DNA from: Mangrovicella endophytica
Lineage (GTDB): Bacteria > Pseudomonadota > Alphaproteobacteria > Rhizobiales > Rhizobiaceae
Length of the DNA stretch: 64,000 nt
NCBI RefSeq assembly: GCF_002893625.1
Contig: NZ_PKMZ01000002.1
Span: forward strand, 496,001 to 560,000
Reading direction: 5' to 3'
The notes beneath the pieces are model-generated. The model saw nothing but the letters and a program-made list of their open reading frames with translations, did not search any database and was not told where the DNA came from. The position numbers and the translations under genes are program-made. This document shows, piece after piece, positions 38,990-48,265 of the stretch. Numbering within the stretch: the stretch's first letter is position 1; each line of letters starts with the position of its first letter.

Positions 38990-39871
38990 ATGTTCTATAC
39001 CGATGGACAACTGCAGTATCCGGTGCGCGTCGAGCGGCCGAACCCGGTCTTTGCCCGCGCGCTTCAGCAGGCGATCGGTGGCGTTGAGGGCGAAATCCGC
39101 GTCGCCATGCAGTACATGTTCCAGGCGTTCGGAGCCCGTGGGCCGGCCAAATATCGGGATATGCTGCTGAACACGGCGACCGAGGAACTCGGCCATATCG
39201 AGATGCTTGCGACGGCCGTCGCGCTGAACCTCGAGAACGCGCCTTTGTCGCTGCAGGAGGAAATGTCCGCCGATCCCGTCGGCGGCGCCGTTCTCAACGG
39301 CATGGACTTCCGCCACATTCTCTCGACCGGCCTTGCGGCTCTGCCATCGGACGCCAATGGCGTTCCATTCGACGCATCCCATGTCTATGCGTCGGGCAAC
39401 CTTGCGGCGGACATGTACGCCAATGTCACGGCGGAGAGTTCCGGCCGCGTGCTCGCCGTGCGCCTCTACAATATGACCGATGATCCCGGCATGAAGGACA
39501 TGCTGTCCTTCCTGATCGCACGCGACACGATGCATCAGCAGCAGTGGCTTGCCGCGATCGAGGACATGGGCGGAGAGACCGTCAACCTGCCGATCCCCAA
39601 CTCCTTCCCGCAGACGCAGGAGAATCAGGACTTCTCCTATGTCTATCTCGGTCACATGACCGACGGCACGATTCCGCAGGGCCGCTGGAGCGAGGGTGCA
39701 TCGATGGACGGCAAGGCGAACTTCTCCTCGCAGGTCTCGCAGCCGATGGGCGGCAAGCCCTCGCTAGCACCGGCTCGGCCGGATGGCGGCGGGCAGACGC
39801 AGCAGACCTCGAAGTCCGGCATGGGCGGCGTAGTTGGCGCTGTCGAAGGCGCGATCGAGCGCAACCTGTAA
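38990..39871 (+). CDS. Manganese catalase
   Basis: 293 residues, close to the usual size. The di-manganese ligands lie in GGVEGEIRVAMQYMFQAFG, TATEELGHIEMLATAVA, TAESSGRVLAVRLYNMTDDPGMKDML and FLIARDTMHQQQW, all with the expected Glu and His. It decomposes hydrogen peroxide without haem in the cytosol. The C-terminal SMGG/Gln-rich tail is flexible. It has a candidate stress promoter upstream and ends at a strong terminator. Confidence 0.94.
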   Translation: MFYTDGQLQYPVRVERPNPVFARALQQAIGGVEGEIRVAMQYMFQAFGARGPAKYRDMLLNTATEELGHIEMLATAVALNLENAPLSLQEEMSADPVGGAVLNGMDFRHILSTGLAALPSDANGVPFDASHVYASGNLAADMYANVTAESSGRVLAVRLYNMTDDPGMKDMLSFLIARDTMHQQQWLAAIEDMGGETVNLPIPNSFPQTQENQDFSYVYLGHMTDGTIPQGRWSEGASMDGKANFSSQVSQPMGGKPSLAPARPDGGGQTQQTSKSGMGGVVGAVEGAIERNL

Positions 39872-39889
39872 CGAAAGCGGCAGCTTCAA

Positions 39890-39916
39890 CCCAGGCGGCC
39901 AATCCGGCCGCCTGGG
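39890..39916 (+). terminator. Intrinsic terminator after Mn catalase
   Basis: A perfect 11-base stem CCCAGGCGGCC / GGCCGCCTGGG with a five-base loop, followed by CTCTTGTTATTTG, 18 bases past the stop codon. Confidence 0.85.
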
Positions 39917-40127
39917 CTCTTGTTATTTGTTGGACCTCTGTTTCTCGGAGCGCCCCGCAGCGGCGCCAGAATACTCAGCGCAGGCAGCGCCTGCTTCCGG
40001 CGATGGCGGATTGTTGTGCTCGCCCGAGCCGGGCGAACGACCCCTCCGATCCTCGTCATGCTGACGAGCGAAGACGCCTTCGCGGCGATCTATCGGGAAG
40101 GTCGCGCCGTTGGCACCATCTTGGCCA

Positions 40128-40799
40128 TCAAGTCCTGAGACCGAGCGGCGACGTCTCATAGGCCCCCAGCAGTTCCGCAACATCGGCATAGAGCGCGACC
40201 GCGCCGGCGGCTCGCAAGGATTCAGCTGAGAATCCACCGGACAGCACCGCGACCGTGCGCAGGCCACATCTCGCGGCGGCTTCGATGTCGTAGGGCGTAT
40301 CCCCGACCACCATGACCGTGTCCGGTGCGGGAGAGCCCAACTTCTTCAACGCGGCCTCGAAAATGTCGGGTGCCGGCTTGGAGGACTCGACATCATCCTT
40401 GGTGGTGACGGCGGTCACGAAGGAGTGTGCGTCGAGACGATCCAGATAATGGTCGATCTCCTGCTGCGACGATGATGAGGCGATGACGACCCGCTGGCCG
40501 CAGCCATGCGCCTTCTCCAGAAGGTCGCGCGCCTTCGCGAACGGCTGGACGCTGTTCAGATACCTGGCCTTGAAAACGTCGCCATGGGCATCGCCCAGCG
40601 CCTCCCGCTGCGGCGTGTCGAGCCCCGGCAGAAGAGTAGGCACCAGCATGTCCGCGCCCTTGCCGATCTGATCGTGGATGGTCTGGGCGTCGAACTCGTA
40701 GCCGGCAGACCGGAACGCTTCGTCCCAAGCTCGAACATGATGGTCGTTGCTGTCGACGAGGGTACCATCCATGTCGAACAGGATTGCCTCAATGGTCAT
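40128..40799 (-). CDS. HAD-superfamily phosphatase (phosphoglycolate phosphatase-like)
   Basis: 223 residues. Motif I is LFDMDGTLVDSNDHHVRAW, motif II IASSSSQQ, motif III lysine in KPAPDIFEAALKKLG, and motif IV VGDTPYDIEAA. The small alpha-helical cap after motif I fits beta-phosphoglucomutase and phosphoglycolate phosphatase-like members. The exact phosphate ester is not determined. The start is the ATG at 40799 (MTIEAILFDMDG). It is unlinked to neighbours by function. Confidence 0.9.
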   Translation of the reverse strand: MTIEAILFDMDGTLVDSNDHHVRAWDEAFRSAGYEFDAQTIHDQIGKGADMLVPTLLPGLDTPQREALGDAHGDVFKARYLNSVQPFAKARDLLEKAHGCGQRVVIASSSSQQEIDHYLDRLDAHSFVTAVTTKDDVESSKPAPDIFEAALKKLGSPAPDTVMVVGDTPYDIEAAARCGLRTVAVLSGGFSAESLRAAGAVALYADVAELLGAYETSPLGLRT

Positions 40800-40888
40800 G
40801 GATCGTCAGCCCTTCATCTGATGCCGTGTCATGTCGGCGGCTTCGTGCAATGGCGCCGGCCGCCGGACGTTCCCGACCGGGCGGGCAG

Positions 40889-42358
40889 TCAAAGCTGGGT
40901 CGCCGAGTGGCGGAGCAGAACGGCAAGATCGGTGTGGATGGCGAACTGGACCTGCAGCGATTCACCGTCGCAGACCACGTCGCCGGCCGTCTCGATGCTG
41001 CCGCTCGCCGTGTTCCAGAATGTCGCGCGATACCGGCCCGGCTGCAGTCCCCTGACCGATATCGATGCGGTGAGCGGAGCCGCGGCAGCGTCGAGGATTC
41101 CATCAGGTCTTACGCTGTCCCGGCGGACGAACCAACCGATCATCTGCGTTGAATCGGCACAGCCGAAACCTGCGACAGCGGGGCTGTCGATGCAGAGCGC
41201 CGCCGTGCTCCGCCGAAACCGTTGCCAATCCACGAGCGCTGCGAAGTCGCTCAAGCTCTTCTGCGCGCGGCGCATCCCAGCGGTCAGGACATGTGGGTGG
41301 CGGTTGGGCCAACGCATCCCTCCGCCTGCGCCGCCGGCCGCCAGATGCGCCCACTGCATGTGCCGGAAATACTCGTCGTCGAAGCGTTCCGGGAGCGTCA
41401 GCCGATGATCCTTGAAGGCATGGATCGGGCCGTGCTCGGTGTCGAGGAAGGGGCGCGTGTCGCGTATCTCCGACAGCGATTCCTGCACGATGCGGCCCGT
41501 GGCGAGAGCCGGGACGACCGTGTCACGCGGATAGTCGATCGTTCCGGTTTCGTAGAGGTGGATGGTCGCGAAATCGAGGTCGGGATGGCGGAACACCGCC
41601 TCGGCGATGTCGGCGCCGGCCGCAGTCCCGAGCTCCGGACCGAAGACGGAGATCGTTTGCAGATGGCTGCGGCCGTAAAGCCGCTCCTCCAGCTGGCGCA
41701 CGTGGGTAGAAATATCGTGGATGAAGGCACCGAAGTTCGTTGCGCATCCACCGTCATGGGCGGGGTGGATCTCGTTCAGGAGGTCCCAGGCGAATAGCGC
41801 ACCGCTGCCGCCCCAGCGCTCCACGGCGAAGGTCATCCGGGCTTTGATGGCGTGGCGGGTGGCCGCGCAGCTCAGGAGTTCGGAAGGGTGGCGCAGGTGT
41901 CCGCCATTCACGCGGTTGTAAGGGTGCCGCGGCCAGCGCAGCCACATCCAGAACGTGTCGAAGGGCGTCAGGAGGATGCGCAGCCCGTGACGCTCGCAGA
42001 GGCGGAAGAGATCGTCCCAGAAGCGAACCATGTTCGGCACGAACTGCCCGGCCGGCCGCTCCAGGTAGCGATGCCGCCCCTGGGCATATTCGAGCATCAG
42101 GCGAAGACAGGTCACGCCCTGCGCACGCAGATGCTCCAGATGCGCATCGACGGCCGCGATGTCGCGGCGGCGGAACAGGCCGGACAGGTCCGGCCAGTCG
42201 ACAGCGTCGTTCTGCCCGATCGGCGTCCAGTCACGACCATCGTCGGTTCGGAAGTACGGGCCGCCCGCTGCGACGCCAACCCAGGGCATAGGCTCGGCTC
42301 CGAAAGCCGGAGCGTCGGCAGGCGACAGGCGTAGTGAGGCGGGCGCGCGTTGAAGCAT
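40889..42358 (-). CDS. Clan GH-A glycoside hydrolase (cellulase/GH5-like)
   Basis: 489 residues. The TIM-barrel core has a probable acid/base Glu196 in LFAWDLLNEIHPAHDGG and nucleophile Glu308 in RPFLDTEHGPIHAF. GVTCLRLMLEYAQG and FDTFWMWLRWPRHPYNRVNGG form the sugar cleft, and a beta-sandwich tail (ISVRGLQPGRYRATFWNTASG) closes the protein. There is no signal peptide, so it may act inside the cell on glycan precursors. The ATG at 42358 has AAGG just upstream, while a frame to 42496 adds a non-family arginine-rich segment. It is last of the leftward set with glf and a glycosyltransferase. Confidence 0.8.
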   Translation of the reverse strand: MLQRAPASLRLSPADAPAFGAEPMPWVGVAAGGPYFRTDDGRDWTPIGQNDAVDWPDLSGLFRRRDIAAVDAHLEHLRAQGVTCLRLMLEYAQGRHRYLERPAGQFVPNMVRFWDDLFRLCERHGLRILLTPFDTFWMWLRWPRHPYNRVNGGHLRHPSELLSCAATRHAIKARMTFAVERWGGSGALFAWDLLNEIHPAHDGGCATNFGAFIHDISTHVRQLEERLYGRSHLQTISVFGPELGTAAGADIAEAVFRHPDLDFATIHLYETGTIDYPRDTVVPALATGRIVQESLSEIRDTRPFLDTEHGPIHAFKDHRLTLPERFDDEYFRHMQWAHLAAGGAGGGMRWPNRHPHVLTAGMRRAQKSLSDFAALVDWQRFRRSTAALCIDSPAVAGFGCADSTQMIGWFVRRDSVRPDGILDAAAAPLTASISVRGLQPGRYRATFWNTASGSIETAGDVVCDGESLQVQFAIHTDLAVLLRHSATQL

Positions 42359-42535
42359 TCGGCCTTCTAGGATTTTCCGCCGGCGATCGGCAAACAAGGT
42401 TCGCGATATCCCGCCGGCGAAGCGCGGTCGCGCTTCTGGCAGGTGTCGGCCGGAATGGCCGGCAGCAGGGCCGCCGGTGCGGCGCGTCGGCGGCATTCCT
42501 ACCGTCGGCGCAACGCCTCGATCACTCGTGCCGGA

Positions 42536-43699
42536 TCATGGCTGCACGACCTCTTCGGCCTGGAGATGAGGATCCGGCAGCCTGCGGCCTGTCCGGTGCT
42601 CCGCATGCTCCTCCCGAATGCGCTTGAAGGTGGCAAGCGCCTGGCCGACGACCTGGTCCATATTGTAGTATCGATAGGTCGCGAGCCGTCCGATGAAGTG
42701 GACGTCGGGATGCGAGCGCGCCAGCGCCTGGTATTTGCGGAAGATCGCCTGGTTCTCCTCCCGCGGGATGGGATAGTATGGATCGCCATCCGCGGTCGGA
42801 TACTCATAGGTCAGGCTGGTGCGCGAGTTCGACTGGCCGGTGAGGTGCTTGTATTCCGTGACGCGCGTATAATCCTGCGTCTGCGGATAGTTCACCACCG
42901 CCACGGACTGGTGCCACTCGGTGTCGAGCGTCACATGCTTGAAGCTGAGCGAACGATAGGGCAGGCGCCCGTAGACGTAGCGGAAGTACTCGTCGATCGG
43001 CCCCGTGAAGATAAGGCGCTGGTAGGTGACGATGTCGCGGATCTGATCGAAGTCGATGCCGGTGCGGACCGTGATGTTCGGATGGTCGAGCATGCGCTCG
43101 AACATGCGCGTGTACCCATCCGCCGGCATCGCCTGATGCGTGTCCGAGAAATAGCGGTCGTCCGTGTTGGTCCGTGTCGGAACGCGCGCCGTGACCGACT
43201 TGTCGAGGTCGGACGGGTCAACGCCCCACTGCTTGCGCGTGTAGCCGCGGAAAAACTTCTCGTAGAGTTCGCGGCCGACGCTCGCGACGACGACATCCTC
43301 CGACGTCTTTATCTTCTCGATCGGCTCCGCCCGAGCGGCGAAGAAGGCTTCCGCTTCGGCGTCGGTCGAAAGCGACAGGCCGTAGAGACGATTGATCGTC
43401 GTGCGGTTGATGGGGATCGGCACGCGCTGGCCGTCCACCTCCGCCAGCACGCGATGCTCATAGGGCCGCCAGCGCGTAAACTGCGACAGGTAGTCAAAGA
43501 CCGCGTCCGAATTGGTGTGGAAGATGTGCGGCCCGTATTGGTGGATCAGGATCCCGGCATCGTCGAGCCGGTCATAAGCATTGCCGCCGATATGCGGCCG
43601 CCGATCGATGACGAGGACCTTGGCGTCCAGCTGGCTCGCCAGCCGCTCCGCAATGACGCTGCCGGCAAAGCCGGCGCCGACAACGAGCCAGTCAAACAT
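42536..43699 (-). CDS. glf: UDP-galactopyranose mutase
   Basis: 387 residues. The FAD motif WLVVGAGFAGSVIAERLA is at the N-terminus, then RPHIGGNAYDRLDDAG, YGPHIFHTN, FFRGYTRKQWG, FTGPIDEYFRYVYGRLPYRSLSF, YPIPREENQAIFRKY and LATYRYYNMDQVVGQAL, which together are diagnostic of Glf. It converts UDP-galactopyranose to UDP-galactofuranose for surface glycans. Its start overlaps the preceding glycosyltransferase gene by eight bases, so the two are translationally coupled. Confidence 0.95.
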   Translation of the reverse strand: MFDWLVVGAGFAGSVIAERLASQLDAKVLVIDRRPHIGGNAYDRLDDAGILIHQYGPHIFHTNSDAVFDYLSQFTRWRPYEHRVLAEVDGQRVPIPINRTTINRLYGLSLSTDAEAEAFFAARAEPIEKIKTSEDVVVASVGRELYEKFFRGYTRKQWGVDPSDLDKSVTARVPTRTNTDDRYFSDTHQAMPADGYTRMFERMLDHPNITVRTGIDFDQIRDIVTYQRLIFTGPIDEYFRYVYGRLPYRSLSFKHVTLDTEWHQSVAVVNYPQTQDYTRVTEYKHLTGQSNSRTSLTYEYPTADGDPYYPIPREENQAIFRKYQALARSHPDVHFIGRLATYRYYNMDQVVGQALATFKRIREEHAEHRTGRRLPDPHLQAEEVVQP

Positions 43700-44900
43700 T
43701 GGCGTGCTCCATGGCCTTGATGGGCTGAGTTTGCGTCCATGGTTGCACCTTCCGTGCAGCGATCCGGCGGATCTCCTCGTCCATGGCGGCCCAGGTGAGG
43801 TCCCAGGACATGGTCGCGAGCATCGTATCGACCGCCGTCAGCCAGGGCTCTTTCGGGCGTGCCAGCGCCGATTCGATGGCGGCGACGGCCTCGGCGGCCG
43901 TTGCTGCGATCCCCACGAGGTCGAATGTGCCATAAGGCCGGACCACGTCGGCGATCGGCGTCGAGACGACGGGAATGCCTGCGGCGAGGTACTCCGGCGT
44001 CTTCGTCGGGCTGATGAAGCGTGTCGCCTCGTTGAGGGCGAAGGGCATGAAGCCGGCGTCCCAGCCGCCGAGATAGCGCGGCAGATCGCTGTAGCTTCGG
44101 CCGCCGAGCCAGTGGATGTTGTCCGCCTGCGGAAGGATCTGCGGGTCGATCTTGACCACGGGCCCGATGACGACGAAGTGCCAGTCGGGCCGGAGTAGCG
44201 CAGTCTCGCGCAGGAGGTCGACGTCCAGCCGCTCGTCGATGACGCCGAAGAAGCCGATCCGCGGATGCGGAATGCCAGCCTGATCGTCCGTATCAACGCC
44301 CGCACCACGCGCCGCGGCGAAATGGGCCGCGTCGATGCTGCTCGGAAAGGGCTTCACGTTCGGGTGGCGATCACGCTTGGCCTCGTAGAGGCTCATGCCG
44401 CCGGTGAAGACGACGTCGGCGAGCGACAGCAACCGCTTCTCGATCTCGATCAGTTCGGGCGGCGCTCCGAGGAAGGCCGAGAGCTCGTCCATATTGTCGT
44501 AGACGACGACGTCCGAGGTCCGCGGTTCAGTGAAACCGAGGGCGACTGGCGTGTAATACCACAAGATGCGCGGCGCTCCGACGAATTCTGCCAGGAGGGT
44601 GTCGACGAGCCGGCGCTGATGCTCCTGCGCCTCGTCGCCGCTGCTGCCCGCCGGCAGGACCGGAACGGCGAGCGTCACGCCTCCGTCGCGCGAGGCCATC
44701 CGCAGATGCGCCGTGGCGCCATCTTCGAACACGGGCTCTTCGACGAAGAAGACGCGGTACTGGCGTGCTGCACGTTTCAGAAGGTGTTGCGGCCGCTGAA
44801 AGACGAAATCCCATCGAAGATGGGAGAAGCAAATCAGAGCGGTTTTGGATGGAGTTCCATTTTCACTGAGGGTTTCGAAACGGTTATTTTGCCAGCTCAT
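43692..44900 (-). CDS. Glycosyltransferase, GT-B fold
   Basis: 402 residues. ALICFSHLRWDFVFQRPQHLLKRAARQYRVFFVEEP opens the N-terminal Rossmann half, and RIGFFGVIDERLDVDLLRE, WHFVVIGPVV, IHWLGGRSYSDLPRYLGGWDAGFMPFALNEATRFISPTKTPEYLAAGIPVVSTP form the donor-binding half with the E-x7-E-like region. With glf next to it, UDP-galactofuranose is a reasonable donor, but this is inference. It is the first gene of a three-gene leftward operon, divergent from a second glycosidase gene. Confidence 0.88.
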   Translation of the reverse strand: MSWQNNRFETLSENGTPSKTALICFSHLRWDFVFQRPQHLLKRAARQYRVFFVEEPVFEDGATAHLRMASRDGGVTLAVPVLPAGSSGDEAQEHQRRLVDTLLAEFVGAPRILWYYTPVALGFTEPRTSDVVVYDNMDELSAFLGAPPELIEIEKRLLSLADVVFTGGMSLYEAKRDRHPNVKPFPSSIDAAHFAAARGAGVDTDDQAGIPHPRIGFFGVIDERLDVDLLRETALLRPDWHFVVIGPVVKIDPQILPQADNIHWLGGRSYSDLPRYLGGWDAGFMPFALNEATRFISPTKTPEYLAAGIPVVSTPIADVVRPYGTFDLVGIAATAAEAVAAIESALARPKEPWLTAVDTMLATMSWDLTWAAMDEEIRRIAARKVQPWTQTQPIKAMEHANV

Positions 44901-45070
44901 TAAAAATTCACTCCGAAAGGACGCTTAAACAGGATGCAAGCTTCCGTAGAGAACAAGCTGGTGCTGCTTGGATGATCGCCAACTCTACCGCCAGCCAGCT
45001 ATGAATATTGTCGGAGTGCGATGTTGATTATTGGTCTGTCGCTGCGACTTGAGACGTCATCGACGCATCC

Positions 45071-46249
45071 ATGGGCACGATGTTCAGTAGCTTCTTCCTC
45101 GCCGGTTTCGAGTGTTCGACCCATCGCAGGGCAGACGGCAGTCGTCTCGACCTGCTGGCTTCCTCGCAACACGACATCCACGCGGACAAGGATTACAGGC
45201 GGCTGCGGGCGCTCGGGATCGCGGCTGCTCGCGACGGGGTGCGCTGGCACCGCATCGAGGTCTCGCCCCATCATTACGACTGGTCCAGTGCGGAGCCGAT
45301 GGTCGAGGCAGCCAGGCAGGCCGGCATGCAGGTGGTCTGGGACCTCTGCCACTATGGCTGGCCGGACGATATCGACATCTGGTCGCCGGAATTCGTCGAG
45401 CGGTTCGCTGCCTTTGCCGCTGCTGCAGCGCGCCATATCGCTCGCGGGAGCTCGACACCGCTCTGGTTCTGTCCGGTCAACGAGATCTCCTACTGGGCCT
45501 GGGCCGGGGCCGAGGTCGGGCTGATCAATCCGGCAACGCATGGCCGGGGCGCCGAACTGAAGCGCCAGCTCGTGCGCGCGGCCGTTGCGGCAATGAAAGC
45601 CATCGGAGCCGAGCATCCGGATGCACGCTTCGTCTTCGCCGAGCCGCTCATCCACGTCGATGGTGGCGCCGGCTCTCTTGAGGAGCGCGCTGCGGCGGAA
45701 GCGTATCGACTGTCCCAATTCGAGGTGTTCGACATGCTGTCCGGGCGGATGGCGCCGGAACTCGGCGGATGCCCGTCCCTGCTCGACGTCGTCGGGGTGA
45801 ATTTCTACCCGGACAACCAGTGGTACCTCCACGGCAGCACGATCCCGCTCGGGCATCATGCGTATCGCCCGCTGCGCCTCATGCTGCGCGAGGTCCATGA
45901 GCGCTATGGGCGGCCGGTGGCAATCCTCGAGACCGGGGCGGAGGGCACTGCTCGTGCCGCCTGGCTTCACTACGTCGTGGGCGAAGTCGCGGCTGCGATC
46001 GAGGATGGCGTTCCGCTGGCAGGGGTCTGCCTTTATCCGATCCTCGATTATGCCGGCTGGCAGAATGGGCGGCTCTGTCCGGTGGGACTTCTGTCAATCG
46101 CCGACGAGCGGGGTGAGCGGGTGCTGGATCGTGCCTTCGCAGAGGAACTGGCATCGCAGCAGCGTCGCATCGAGCGGCTGCTCGGCGAGGCCGGTCGTGG
46201 CGGGCCAGCGGCCCAACTGATCCCGGCCGCAGCGGCGCCGCAGCAATGA
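45071..46249 (+). CDS. Beta-glucosidase-like glycoside hydrolase (GH1-like)
   Basis: 392 residues, a TIM barrel. It has an NE motif with acid/base Glu138 in WFCPVNEISYWAW and a probable nucleophile Glu287 in PVAILETGAEG. SSFFLAGFECSTHRRADGSRLDLLASSQHD and DYRRLRALGIAAARDGVRWHRIE resemble the front of GH1 beta-glucosidases, but the protein is shorter than typical GH1. The start may be the ATG at 45071 or 45080; neither has a clear ribosome site. Its 3' end overlaps the ABC exporter gene by four bases. No signal peptide is evident. Confidence 0.75.
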   Translation: MGTMFSSFFLAGFECSTHRRADGSRLDLLASSQHDIHADKDYRRLRALGIAAARDGVRWHRIEVSPHHYDWSSAEPMVEAARQAGMQVVWDLCHYGWPDDIDIWSPEFVERFAAFAAAAARHIARGSSTPLWFCPVNEISYWAWAGAEVGLINPATHGRGAELKRQLVRAAVAAMKAIGAEHPDARFVFAEPLIHVDGGAGSLEERAAAEAYRLSQFEVFDMLSGRMAPELGGCPSLLDVVGVNFYPDNQWYLHGSTIPLGHHAYRPLRLMLREVHERYGRPVAILETGAEGTARAAWLHYVVGEVAAAIEDGVPLAGVCLYPILDYAGWQNGRLCPVGLLSIADERGERVLDRAFAEELASQQRRIERLLGEAGRGGPAAQLIPAAAAPQQ

Positions 46250-48144
46250 GCCTGTCCGCCGTCTCCCTGAAGGAGGCCGCCGAGGCGCGGTCCAGAGATT
46301 CGCAGCAACCCGAGGCGGCGGCTCCCGCCTTCCTTGCGTCGCCCGGCGCCTTCATCCTCCACTATATCGGGCAGCGGCCGATCCTGTTCGGCTGCCTGTT
46401 CCTCGTCGCGACTCTGGCGGCTTCGCTCGCCGTCGGCGTTCAGTATGGAATGAAGCTGCTGGTCGATGCCATATCCGGCCCGCAGCACGACCCTGACGCC
46501 GCCTGGATGTGGCTCACCGTGTTCGTAATCCTGATCGCTCTGGAAAGCGTGCTCTGGCGCATCAGCGGGTGGCTGGCGGCAAAGACGACGATTTCGGTCG
46601 GCGTGGATATCAGGCTCGACCTTCTCGATTACATGGTCGGCCACCCCGTCCGCTACTTCCAGGATAATCTCGCCGGCGCACTCGGGCACCGCGTGACGTC
46701 GACCGCCGGCGCCTTCGGCGCGCTGACGAACCGCACCGTTTGGGACATCGGGCCACCGATCATCAACTTCATCGGTGCGCTGATCATCTTCGCAACGATG
46801 GATCTCGGCATGACGGCGAGCCTCGCCCTCTTTGCCTTTGCCGCCACCTATGGGCTGATCCATTTCGGCGTGCGGGGGCGGCATCTTCACCGCGCCTATG
46901 CCGAAGAGGCCGGACGGGTCGGCGGCGAACTGATCGACGTCATCATCAATGTCTGGGCCATCAAGGCGTTCTCGGCGCGCTCGCGCGAGCGCGAACGGCT
47001 GGCTGCGGCCTTCCGTCAGGAGGCGAGGGCGCAGCGCCGCAGCTGGATGTACACCGAGAAGAGCCGTGTGCTGCACGATCTCCTGCTGCTGGTGATGGCG
47101 GGCACCATGCTGATCTGGGCGATGGTGCTGTGGGACCGCGGGCACATCACCGCCGGCGACGTCGTCGTGATCAGCGCACTGACCTTCCGCATCCTGCACG
47201 GCTCACGCGATCTGGCGATGGCGCTGGTCGACATGGCGCAGCACCTCGCCTATCTCGGCGAGACACTGAGGATCATCGGGCAGCCGCACGAGATCCCGGA
47301 TGCGCCGGATGCGATCGCCTCGGTGCCGCAGCGGGGCGATATACGGTTCAACGGCGTGAGCTTTGGCTATGGTGATCGTCGGCAGCTGCTCGCCGACTTC
47401 AACCTGCACATCCCGGCCGGCCAGAAGGTTGGGATCGTGGGTCCGTCCGGCGCGGGCAAGTCCACCGTCCTTCATCTGCTGCAGCGCCTCTACGACGTGC
47501 AGTCCGGCGAGGTGCTGATCGACGGACGCGCGGTCCGCGAGCTCCGGCAGGACAGCCTCCGGGCCGCGATCGCCGTCGTGCCGCAGGAGGTCGTGCTCTT
47601 CCACCGCTCCATCCTGGAAAACATCCGCTTTGCCCGCACCGAAGCTGGCGAGGACGACGTCATCGCCGCGGCGAAAGCCGCCTATTGCGACGCGTTCATC
47701 CGCGAGCTGCCACAGGGTTACGCGACCCTTGTCGGCGAACGCGGCGCCAAGCTCTCCGGCGGGCAGCGCCAGCGGATCGGCATCGCGCGTGCCTTCCTCA
47801 AGGATGCCCCCATCATTCTCCTGGACGAGGCGACGTCGGGGCTCGACACGCAGTCCGAGCTCGAGGTCCAGGCGGCGCTGTCGCAGCTGATGCGGGAGCG
47901 CACCGTCATCGCCGTCGCTCACCGGCTTTCGACCGTTGCCGGCTTCGACAGGATCATCGTCCTCATGGATGGACGGATCGTCGAGGACGGACCGCCCTTC
48001 GAGCTGCGGCGTGCCGGCGGGCTATTCGCCCGCATGTGGGCGCTGCAGGCAGAGGGTCTGTCGATCGACGAAGTCGACGAAGACCTGAACGAGCCACGCG
48101 GTGGTGAGAGTCCAACAGGGCCAATCTTCGGAATGCCCCAGTGA
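46246..48144 (+). CDS. ABC exporter half-transporter (fused membrane and ATPase domains)
   Basis: 632 residues. Six membrane helices lie in about residues 45-320. The ATPase domain has Walker A VGPSGAGKST near residue 405, signature [17 protein letters not shown], Walker B IILLDEATSGLD and H-loop AVAHRLSTVAGFDRIIV. This is the MsbA/multidrug layout, which works as a homodimer and exports lipids, glycolipids or drugs. Coupling to glycosidase and Glf genes suggests it moves a glycolipid or oligosaccharide. Confidence 0.92.
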   Translation: MSLSAVSLKEAAEARSRDSQQPEAAAPAFLASPGAFILHYIGQRPILFGCLFLVATLAASLAVGVQYGMKLLVDAISGPQHDPDAAWMWLTVFVILIALESVLWRISGWLAAKTTISVGVDIRLDLLDYMVGHPVRYFQDNLAGALGHRVTSTAGAFGALTNRTVWDIGPPIINFIGALIIFATMDLGMTASLALFAFAATYGLIHFGVRGRHLHRAYAEEAGRVGGELIDVIINVWAIKAFSARSRERERLAAAFRQEARAQRRSWMYTEKSRVLHDLLLLVMAGTMLIWAMVLWDRGHITAGDVVVISALTFRILHGSRDLAMALVDMAQHLAYLGETLRIIGQPHEIPDAPDAIASVPQRGDIRFNGVSFGYGDRRQLLADFNLHIPAGQKVGIVGPSGAGKSTVLHLLQRLYDVQSGEVLIDGRAVRELRQDSLRAAIAVVPQEVVLFHRSILENIRFARTEAGEDDVIAAAKAAYCDAFIRELPQGYATLVGERGAKLSGGQRQRIGIARAFLKDAPIILLDEATSGLDTQSELEVQAALSQLMRERTVIAVAHRLSTVAGFDRIIVLMDGRIVEDGPPFELRRAGGLFARMWALQAEGLSIDEVDEDLNEPRGGESPTGPIFGMPQ

Positions 48145-48265
48145 AGCGACCCGCCGTTCGTTCAGCGACCGCGATGTTGCCGTAAGCCTGCTGAACCACC
48201 GTTCATCCGTAGTTCTACACCGCTGCGGCGCATCGACCGGGGCCGACGACTGGAGAAGGAACGAC

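Noticed and set aside
39920-40138. Possible small gene or gene remnant between Mn catalase and the HAD phosphatase; its last 27 codons (from ATG 40058) have gene-like codon use (SEDAFAAIYREGRAVG).
   Set aside because: No ribosome-binding site, upstream half overlaps the terminator region and does not look coding, and the end overlaps the convergent HAD gene. Could be a remnant, but not supportable as a gene.
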